A DNA stretch of 64,000 bases from Amycolatopsis jejuensis (GTDB taxonomy: Bacteria; Actinomycetota; Actinomycetes; Mycobacteriales; Pseudonocardiaceae), in assembly GCF_000717335.1 (NCBI RefSeq), contig NZ_JNYZ01000050.1, positions 6,835 through 70,834 on the forward strand, in the 5' to 3' direction. The position numbers and the translations under genes are program-made. The notes under the pieces were generated by a model. That model ran no database searches and was not told the DNA's origin. It was given only the letters and a program-made list of their open reading frames with translations. This document shows positions 58,311 to 64,000 of this stretch, piece after piece (position 1 is the stretch's first letter; each line of letters starts with the position of its first letter).

Positions 58311-60995
58311 ATGGCCAGCAGACCACCCGAAGCCAGCACCCGGACCAGAGCCCGAGCCGTCGTGGCCGCCCTCGTCGTCCTCGCCGGGCTCCTCCCCGCC
58401 ACCGCGCACGCCGCACCCGCGCACGCCGCACCCGCGCACGCCGCACCCGCGCACGCCGCACCCGCGCGTCAGCCCGAGATCGGCCGCCCCGCACTCGACC
58501 GCAACGGCTGCGCCCGCATCGAAAACTCCCTGCCCATCCTGCCGGACTGGCCCAAAGTCCGCAGCGCGATGATCGGCAACCCGGTCGACGAATGGCGCAT
58601 CAAACGCATCGTCTCCGGGATGTCGCTCGAGGAAAAAGTCGGGCAGATGACCCAGCCCGAGATCGCCGCGATCACCCCGGCCGAGGTGACCCAGTACGCC
58701 ATCGGCTCGGTCCTCAATGGCGGCGGCTCGTGGCCCGGCGGGAACAAGCACGCCACCCAGCAGGACTGGCTCACGCTCGCCGACTCCTATTGGGACGCCG
58801 CAACGGCAACCCGGGCAAAGATCCCGGTAATTTGGGGCATCGATGCCGTGCACGGCAACAACAACGTCTACGGCGCCACGGTCTTCCCGCAGAACATCGG
58901 CCTCGGTGCGGCACACGACCCGTGCCTCGTCCGTGACGTCGAAAGCGCCACCGCCCGGCAGATCCGCGCAACGGGACAGGACTGGGCCTTCGCCCCCACG
59001 CTCGCCGTCGTGCAGGACGACCGCTGGGGCCGCACGTACGAAGGCTTCTCCGAGGACCCGCGGATCACGCGCGCGTACGGCTACGAGGCGATCAACGGCC
59101 TGCAAGCCGGCGCGCGGCTGCGCATCGGCCCGAACGGCGTGATCGGTACCGCCAAGCATTTCATCGGCGACGGCGGCACTACGAAAGGCCAGGACCAGGG
59201 CGTGACCGCGGCGTCCGAGGCCCAGATGATCAACGTGCACGGCCAGGGCTACTACGGCGCGCTCGCGGCCGGGTCCCAGACGGTGATGGTGTCGTTCAAC
59301 AGCTGGACCAATCCCGACCTCGGCATCACCGAGGGCAAGCTCCACGGCAGCGACAAGGCACTCAACCAGATCCTCAAGGGCAAGATGGGCTTCGACGGCC
59401 TGGTCGTGTCCGACTGGAACGGCATCGGCCAGGTCCCCGGCTGCACCACCGCAAGCTGCCCGCGCGCGATCAACGCCGGGATCGACCTGGTGATGGTCCC
59501 CAACGACTGGAAGGCCTTCATCACCAACACCGTCGCGCAGGTACGCGGCGGCGAGATCCCGATGTCCCGCATCGACGACGCCGTCACGCGGATCCTGCGC
59601 GTGAAGATGCGCGCCGGGCTGTTCGAGGAGCGCAAACCGTCACAACGCTGGTACGCCGGTTCGCCCGGCGCGCTCACCGACAAGACGCTCGCCCGCGAAG
59701 CCGTCCGCAAATCGCAGACGCTGCTCAAGAACAACGGCAACGTGCTTCCCTTGTCCCGCACCGCGAAAGTGCTCGTGGTCGGCAAGAGCGCGGACAGCAT
59801 CCCGAACCAGTCCGGCGGCTGGACGCTCAGCTGGCAGGGCACCGGCAACACCAACGCGGACTTCCCCGGCGCCACCTCGATCCTCGCCGGGCTCAAGGAG
59901 GACCTCGCCGACGTCACCTTCGACCCCACCGGCACCGCCGACCCGAAGGGCTACGACGCCGTCATCGCAGTGATCGGCGAAACGCCGTACGCGGAAGGCG
60001 TCGGCGACCTGCAGCGCAAGAGCCTCGAAGCAGCAAGGCTGTACCCCGAGGATCTGGCAGTGCTCGACAAGGTCAGCGGCAAGGGCACGCCGGTGGTGAC
60101 CGTGTACGTGAGCGGCCGTCCGCTGTACGTCAACAAGGAGCTCAACCGCTCTGACGCCTTCGTCGCCGCGTGGCTGCCCGGCACCGAGGGCGGCGGCGTG
60201 GCGGACATGCTCGTCCGGGGCAAGGACCGCGGCGGCTATCACGGCAAGCTGTCGTACTCGTGGCCGAAGAGCGCGTGCCAGTCGCCGCTCAACCCGTGGA
60301 GCCCTGGGTACGACCCGCTGTTCGCGCTGGGCTACGGCCTCACCTCGAGCCAGCGCACCACCGTCGGCAAGCTCGACGAGACCGAAGGCCCGGCGCGCTG
60401 CGGGTCCACCGGCGGTGGCGGTACCGCGACCGAGGACCTGCCGATCCACGACCGCGTCGACATCGCGCCGTACAAGAGTTTCATCGGGTCGGCCGAGAAC
60501 TGGGGCGGCACCGAAATCGGCCCCGACGGCACCGCCGCGCATGCGGAGATCACCGTGGTGCCGTCCGACGTCAACGTGCAGGCCGACGGTCTCAAGGCGA
60601 CGTGGACCGGCAAGGGCGCCGCGCAGATCTACTCCCAGCATCCCGGTGCCACCGACGACCTGCGCGGGTACCTCAACGCGGACGGCGCGCTGGAGTTCGA
60701 CGTGATCGTGCATTCCCCGCCGGTGAACCGGACGGTGGTGAGCATGCACTGCGTCTACCCGTGCTTCTCCGAGGTCAACGCCACGAAGCTGTTCGGCGGC
60801 CTGCCCGCCGGGCAGAAGTCGACGGTGAAGATCCCGTTGGCCTGCTTCGCGAACGGGCTGGACTTCGAGAGCGTCAACACGCCGTTCCTGGTCTACACCG
60901 ACGGCCCGTTCTCCGCGTCGTTCGCGAATGTGCGGTGGTCGCCCGGCGGGGCCAAGGATCCGGACGCCCGCAAGTGTGCGGATCTCACCGGCTGA
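58311..60995 (+). CDS. secreted GH3 beta-glucosidase/exoglucanase
   Basis: An 894-aa extracellular enzyme. Residues 1-35 form a signal peptide (RARAVVAALVVLAGLLPATAHA), followed by a four-fold AHAAP repeat at the likely cleavage site. The GH3 N-domain has VGQMTQPE, GIDAVHGNNNVYGATVFPQNIGL and GTAKHFIGDGGT; the nucleophile Asp is in LVVSDWNGI at about 368. The GH3 C-domain (TLLKNNGNVLPL) follows. The last 220 residues resemble the ExoP galactose-binding-like domain of 1,3/1,4-beta-D-glucan exohydrolases. It is a single-gene unit with a strong terminator. Confidence 0.94.
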   Translation: MASRPPEASTRTRARAVVAALVVLAGLLPATAHAAPAHAAPAHAAPAHAAPARQPEIGRPALDRNGCARIENSLPILPDWPKVRSAMIGNPVDEWRIKRIVSGMSLEEKVGQMTQPEIAAITPAEVTQYAIGSVLNGGGSWPGGNKHATQQDWLTLADSYWDAATATRAKIPVIWGIDAVHGNNNVYGATVFPQNIGLGAAHDPCLVRDVESATARQIRATGQDWAFAPTLAVVQDDRWGRTYEGFSEDPRITRAYGYEAINGLQAGARLRIGPNGVIGTAKHFIGDGGTTKGQDQGVTAASEAQMINVHGQGYYGALAAGSQTVMVSFNSWTNPDLGITEGKLHGSDKALNQILKGKMGFDGLVVSDWNGIGQVPGCTTASCPRAINAGIDLVMVPNDWKAFITNTVAQVRGGEIPMSRIDDAVTRILRVKMRAGLFEERKPSQRWYAGSPGALTDKTLAREAVRKSQTLLKNNGNVLPLSRTAKVLVVGKSADSIPNQSGGWTLSWQGTGNTNADFPGATSILAGLKEDLADVTFDPTGTADPKGYDAVIAVIGETPYAEGVGDLQRKSLEAARLYPEDLAVLDKVSGKGTPVVTVYVSGRPLYVNKELNRSDAFVAAWLPGTEGGGVADMLVRGKDRGGYHGKLSYSWPKSACQSPLNPWSPGYDPLFALGYGLTSSQRTTVGKLDETEGPARCGSTGGGGTATEDLPIHDRVDIAPYKSFIGSAENWGGTEIGPDGTAAHAEITVVPSDVNVQADGLKATWTGKGAAQIYSQHPGATDDLRGYLNADGALEFDVIVHSPPVNRTVVSMHCVYPCFSEVNATKLFGGLPAGQKSTVKIPLACFANGLDFESVNTPFLVYTDGPFSASFANVRWSPGGAKDPDARKCADLTG
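58410..58469. repeat. 15-bp repeat coding for AHAAP at signal-peptide end
   Basis: CACGCCGCACCCGCG occurs four times in tandem, giving AHAAPAHAAPAHAAPAHAAPA. Each unit recreates an AxA signal-peptidase site, so cleavage could occur at several positions. Confidence 0.9.
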
Positions 60996-60997
60996 GG

Positions 60998-61050
60998 TCC
61001 GTGAAGGGAACCATCACGGAATCAGCTTCCGTGATGGTTCCCTTCACGGA
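60998..61050. terminator. bidirectional hairpin terminator with 23-bp stem
   Basis: Two perfectly complementary 23-base arms (60998-61020 and 61028-61050) flank a 7-base loop. It lies between the convergent GH3 and azoreductase genes, and the azoreductase TGA is inside the second arm. The stem is long enough for intrinsic termination on both strands although a T-tract is missing. Confidence 0.85.
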
Positions 61051-61727
61051 TTTGCCAAGGCCAGCAGGCGGGACCTGGCTGCGGAGAGCGACGAGGCGGC
61101 CAGGTCCTCGAGCCCGTCCAGCGCCGGGATGTCGCCGACCCGGGTCAGCTCAGCCGAGACAAATGTCAGCCGATCCGGTGAAACACCCTTGTCCTCCAGA
61201 TAGACCCGCAGGTACGACTCCTGGAAGTCGAACCCCGCGCGCGGCGTGCCCGGGCCATAAGCGCCGCCGCGGGCGTTCACCACCACGAAGTCCTTGACCG
61301 CCAGCAGTTTCCGGCCGGTCGCCGGGTCGACGAACACGCCCGGGAACGTGATCCGGTCGATCCACGCCTTGAGCGTCGCGGGTACGCCGAAGTTGTACAT
61401 CGGCACCGCCAGCAGCACCGTCCGCGCCGCCAGGACCTCGGTGACCAGCGGCAACGTCAGGTCCCACTCGCGCCGTTCCTCGTCGTCGGCGATGAGCGTC
61501 GCGATGTCGGCGAGCGACAGCACGCCCTTGCGTTCCACCCGCCGCCCGAGCCTCGCGTACCCCGCACGCAGCGGCGGCACCGGCTCGGCGGAGACGTCGC
61601 GGTGGCGCACCGTACCGCCGCCGCGACGCCATTCGGCCACGAACAGCGCACCCAGCTGCCTGCTCACCGATTCCTCGCGGTCGGCGCTCGAATCCACGTG
61701 CAGCAGGGGCGCTAGCATGTCGGTCAT
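61044..61727 (-). CDS. FMN-dependent NADH azoreductase-like flavodoxin-fold protein
   Basis: A 227-aa flavodoxin-like oxidoreductase. HVDSSADREESVSRQLGALF at the N-terminus and VPMYNFGVPATLKAWIDRI are azoreductase signatures, and NARGGAYGPGTPRAGFDFQE binds FMN. It reduces quinones or azo compounds with NADH. The ATG has AAGGAA upstream. Divergent from an ECF41-type sigma gene, a group usually next to the oxidoreductase it controls, so it is a likely target (inference). Confidence 0.92.
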   Translation of the reverse strand: MTDMLAPLLHVDSSADREESVSRQLGALFVAEWRRGGGTVRHRDVSAEPVPPLRAGYARLGRRVERKGVLSLADIATLIADDEERREWDLTLPLVTEVLAARTVLLAVPMYNFGVPATLKAWIDRITFPGVFVDPATGRKLLAVKDFVVVNARGGAYGPGTPRAGFDFQESYLRVYLEDKGVSPDRLTFVSAELTRVGDIPALDGLEDLAASSLSAARSRLLALANP

Positions 61728-61798
61728 CCGGTTCCTTTCCTCGTCCTGGTCTTCGGGCCGGCACTCCCATGACGGATCGAGACGGGAAAAGGTGACCG

Positions 61799-62647
61799 AT
61801 GGACGACGCACTCGCGCGCCGCTTCGAGGACGAGCGCCCGCGGCTGCACGCGCTGGCCTACCGCATGCTGGGCTCCGCGGCCGAGGCCGAGGACGCTGTG
61901 CAAGAGGCATGGCTCCGGCTCGTCGGCACGAAAAGCATCGGCAACCTCGGCGGCTGGCTCACCACGGTGGTGTCCCGGCTGTGCCTCGACGTGCTGCGCG
62001 CCCGCCGGGAAACCCCCGTCGAGCAGGTCCCCGACACTGTCGCGGGCCACGCGCCGGAGGACGAGGTCGTGCTCGCCGGGGAGGTCGGCCGGGCGCTGCT
62101 GGTGGTACTCGACCGGCTCGCCCCGGCCGAACGCGTCGCCTTCGTGCTGCACGACCTGTTCTCGGTGCCGTTCGACGACGTCGGCCCGATCCTCGACCGC
62201 ACCCCGGCCACCGCGAAGAAGCTCGCCAGCCGCGCCCGGCTGCGGGTGCGCGGCGTGCCCGCAGTGCCGGAGAAGGAACTGGCCGAGCATCGGGAAGTGG
62301 TGGCCGCGTTCCTGGCGGCCGCACGCGGCGGCGACATGGCGACGCTGCTCACCGTGCTCGCCCCGGACGTCGTCCGGCACACTGATCCCGCCCTGCTACC
62401 CCCGGGTGCCGCCGCCGTGCTGCGAGGCGCGGACGAGGTCGCGCGTGGTACCGCCCTTTTCGCCGTCCGTGCCCAGACCGCCGAGATCGCCCTGATCGAC
62501 GGCGACATCGGGCTGGTCCTCGCCCCGGCCGGGCGCCTCGTCGGGGTGCTCAAGATCCGGGTGGAAGCTGGTCTCCTCCAGGCGTATGAAGTGATCGTGG
62601 CTCCGGAGCAGCTGGCGCGCATCGACATCGCGAGCCCCGCCGTATAG
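61799..62647 (+). CDS. ECF41-type sigma factor (SigJ-like)
   Basis: A 282-aa ECF sigma factor. Region 2 (RPRLHALAYRMLGSAAEAEDAVQEAWLRL) and region 4 (LAPAERVAFVLHDLFSVPFDDVGPIL) span the first 160 residues. A C-terminal SnoaL-like extension follows (VVAAFLAAARGGDMATLLTVLAPDVV onward), as in ECF41 where it replaces the anti-sigma factor. The ATG at 61799 has AAAGG upstream. Divergent from the azoreductase gene with a 71-bp shared promoter region. Confidence 0.94.
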   Translation: MDDALARRFEDERPRLHALAYRMLGSAAEAEDAVQEAWLRLVGTKSIGNLGGWLTTVVSRLCLDVLRARRETPVEQVPDTVAGHAPEDEVVLAGEVGRALLVVLDRLAPAERVAFVLHDLFSVPFDDVGPILDRTPATAKKLASRARLRVRGVPAVPEKELAEHREVVAAFLAAARGGDMATLLTVLAPDVVRHTDPALLPPGAAAVLRGADEVARGTALFAVRAQTAEIALIDGDIGLVLAPAGRLVGVLKIRVEAGLLQAYEVIVAPEQLARIDIASPAV

Positions 62648-62663
62648 GCCGTTATACAGGAAG

Positions 62664-63386
62664 CTACTTCTTGAGCCGTCGGCTGCCGCCGTGCCAGTCC
62701 TGTTCGCGACCGGCCTCGCCCGCCGCGACGCCGAACGACGGCAGCTGCGGCATTTCCCGCAGGCTCCGCTTCAGTTCGGCGAAGCCGGGGAACGCGGCGA
62801 GCCCGACCACGTGGTCCCACAGCCGCACGGCGTCCTCGTCGGACGGCAGACGGCTGATCACCGGCCCGAAGAAGGCAACCCCTTCCGGCGGCTGGAAATG
62901 CAGGATCGGCGTACCGACGTCCTTACCGGTCAACGAAAGTGCTTCGTCGGTCTCGCGCTGGATCTCGACGTCCCACTTCTCGTCGTCGACCGCAGTGGCG
63001 AGCGCGCTGGGCAATCCGGCGCGGGACAACGCCGTCTCCGCCGCTTCGCGGGTGCTGTGCGCCGCGCGTGCATCTGGCGTGTCCTCGACCGGTCCGCGCT
63101 CGAAGTTCCGCTCCCCCAAGGCTTCGTACAGCGGACCCACCGCTTCGCGCCCCTGGTCCGCCCGTACCGCCGCAGCCAGCCGCAGCAGCCGCAAGCCGGA
63201 GGTGTGCGAAGCCTCGTACTCGGGCGGAAAGTGGGTGGCGTAGTCGAGGTGCGCGTTGAGCAGGCGCAGCGAGATGAACCGCCAGTCCACGACGTACTCG
63301 CGCTGCCGGGCGACCTGGCGGACCCATTTGCTGGTCATCCACGCGAACGGGCACACGGGATCGAAGTAGAAGTTCAGCTCGGCCAT
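62664..63386 (-). CDS. DsbA-fold protein, mycothiol nitroreductase-like
   Basis: A 240-aa thioredoxin-fold protein with helical insertion. FYFDPVCPFAWMTSKWVRQVA resembles actinobacterial mycothiol-dependent nitroreductase Rv2466c, whose active site is CPWC; here it is CPFA, with only the first Cys (residue 12). GTPILHFQPPEGVAFFGPVISRLPSDEDAVRLWD is the C-terminal thioredoxin half with cis-Pro. It probably uses mycothiol as redox partner by a one-Cys mechanism. Convergent with the sigma gene. Confidence 0.88.
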   Translation of the reverse strand: MAELNFYFDPVCPFAWMTSKWVRQVARQREYVVDWRFISLRLLNAHLDYATHFPPEYEASHTSGLRLLRLAAAVRADQGREAVGPLYEALGERNFERGPVEDTPDARAAHSTREAAETALSRAGLPSALATAVDDEKWDVEIQRETDEALSLTGKDVGTPILHFQPPEGVAFFGPVISRLPSDEDAVRLWDHVVGLAAFPGFAELKRSLREMPQLPSFGVAAGEAGREQDWHGGSRRLKK

Positions 63387-63445
63387 GCCGTCACCCTACT
63401 TCCGCTCGGGACCCGTCCCGAATGCGCGCCACTAGGGTGACGCGC

Positions 63446-63778
63446 ATGTTCCGCGACTTCAAGGAGCGGCGCCGCCGGAAGCGCGCCGAACGCAACCAGT
63501 CCATCCTCGTGAGGTACCAGGCCCAGGCAGCCGACCGGCGCGAGGCGGCCCGTACCCCGCCCGGCCAGCTCGACCCCCTGGTCCGGGAGCTGATCGACAT
63601 GGGCTACGAATCCGGCTATCTCGACAACCCACGCGCCCGCAAGATCGGCGAGCTGCTCAACTCCCGCGGCGGCCTGGGGCTCATGCAGGACGTCTACTAC
63701 GAGGTGCTCAACTGGCACTTCGTCACCGCCCGCGAACTTCAGCGGGCATGGCACGGCGTCGGCGACTGGCAGGCCTAA
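63446..63778 (+). CDS. small conserved hypothetical protein
   Basis: A 110-aa basic protein of unknown family. It opens with an Arg/Lys-rich helix (FRDFKERRRRKRAERNQ). The centre LDPLVRELIDMGYESGYLDNPRARKIGELLNSRGGLGLMQDVYYEVLNWH looks well folded. No membrane segment. Its stop codon is immediately followed by the end of an insertion sequence. Confidence 0.72.
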   Translation: MFRDFKERRRRKRAERNQSILVRYQAQAADRREAARTPPGQLDPLVRELIDMGYESGYLDNPRARKIGELLNSRGGLGLMQDVYYEVLNWHFVTARELQRAWHGVGDWQA

Positions 63779-63782
63779 GAGA

Positions 63783-64000
63783 TCAGTTCTGAATGAGTTT
63801 GCGTAGGCAGATGATCGAGCAAGCGAGGCTGTGGATGGCTTGGTGGATGTGGGCTCGGCGTTCGGTGCGGATGCGTAATCTGCGGAACTTTTGAGCCAGG
63901 CGAAGGTGCGTTCGGCTGGCCAGCGAATCTTGCCCAGACCGGAACCGTGTTCGACGCCGCGGCGGGCGATCAGCGGGGTGATGCCGCGGGCTCGGACCAG
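63783..64000 (-). mobile_element. IS5-type transposase, 3' end, frameshifted
   Basis: The minus strand encodes LVRARGITPLIARRGVEHGS and GKIRWPAERTFAWLK, then in another frame FRRLRIRTERRAHIHQA and LACSIICLRKLIQN followed by TGA at 63783-63785. These are the C-terminal DDE-domain motifs of IS5/IS4-like transposases (ERTFAWL..FRRL..R). One base is missing near 63890, so this copy is probably inactive. The element begins within a few bases of the upstream gene stop. The remainder lies beyond the window. Confidence 0.85.

Noticed and set aside
61728..61798. ECF41-type promoter between azoreductase and sigma gene
   Set aside because: I looked for the expected TGTCACA and CGTC elements and did not find a convincing pair.

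Overview
The window is very GC-rich, densely coded DNA with many GTG starts, ATGA/GTGA stop-start overlaps, and IclR, TetR, HxlR and LysR regulators. Together with a 7Fe FdxA ferredoxin, an ECF41-type sigma factor and a mycothiol-nitroreductase-like protein, this points to a soil actinomycete, most likely Pseudonocardiales (Amycolatopsis-like). That placement is inference. No rRNA, tRNA, CRISPR array or phage genes were seen. All family calls come from reading the sequence; no database search was run.

Layout. (1) 1-5918, minus strand: an operon running from an MFS importer through a VOC protein, an SDR, a divergent BKACE (DUF849) enzyme, two paralogous small proteins of unknown function, DhaK and DhaL, to a second BKACE cut by the window edge. 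It looks like a carbon catabolic route joining dihydroxyacetone-type kinase chemistry to beta-keto acid cleavage. (2) 6104-12477: small stress or dimeric alpha/beta-barrel proteins, an XRE/MmyB regulator with an NmrA-type SDR, a GAF/Fis activator lacking the sigma54-contact loop, a VOC/TetR divergent pair, and a frameshifted XRE-cupin gene. (3) 12481-25165: two divergent units around an intergenic region at 15352-15527. Leftward are a class III aminotransferase, RidA and a class V PLP enzyme. Rightward are an M20 hydrolase, IclR, ThDP dehydrogenase E1 alpha and beta (no E2/E3), an acetoacetate decarboxylase-like enzyme, an MHS importer, an NCS1 permease with a cysteine-rich tail, a SnoaL-like protein and an amidase. 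This looks like an uncharacterised catabolic pathway for an imported nitrogenous or amide compound. (4) 25152-26665: a zinc-binding dehydrogenase broken by a frameshift and carrying a large alanine-rich minisatellite insertion. (5) 26804-31562: a membrane protein, a DUF2249 protein, a second cytochrome oxidase subunit I, a cysteine-containing HTH regulator and FdxA, several with palindromes upstream; probably a respiratory or NO-stress module.

(6) 31614-46902: an aromatic-degradation island. Leftward are an MFS carrier, an ACMSD-type amidohydrolase, an unknown protein, a benzoylformate decarboxylase-like ThDP enzyme, an AAHS importer, an aldehyde dehydrogenase and a salicylate hydroxylase-like monooxygenase. 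Rightward are IclR, hydroxyquinol 1,2-dioxygenase, maleylacetate reductase, a phenol or resorcinol hydroxylase-like monooxygenase, an amidohydrolase and an esterase. A shared motif, TCCAwTGAAC, precedes three transcription units and is a candidate IclR operator. (7) 46906-63778: a BBE-type FAD oxidase, LysR/EamA, a putative PD-(D/E)XK protein, an alpha/beta hydrolase/HxlR pair, a PAP2 phosphatase, a Sel1/TPR-like repeat protein, PhoU, a small Cys/His protein, dienelactone hydrolase, a secreted GH3 glucanase, an azoreductase divergent from ECF41, and a DsbA-like protein. (8) 63783-64000: the frameshifted 3' end of an IS5-type transposase.

A striking large-scale feature is the number of unrelated GC-rich tandem arrays (5, 9, 10, 15, 16, 27, 38, 44, 71 and 139 bp units) in spacers and occasionally inside genes.
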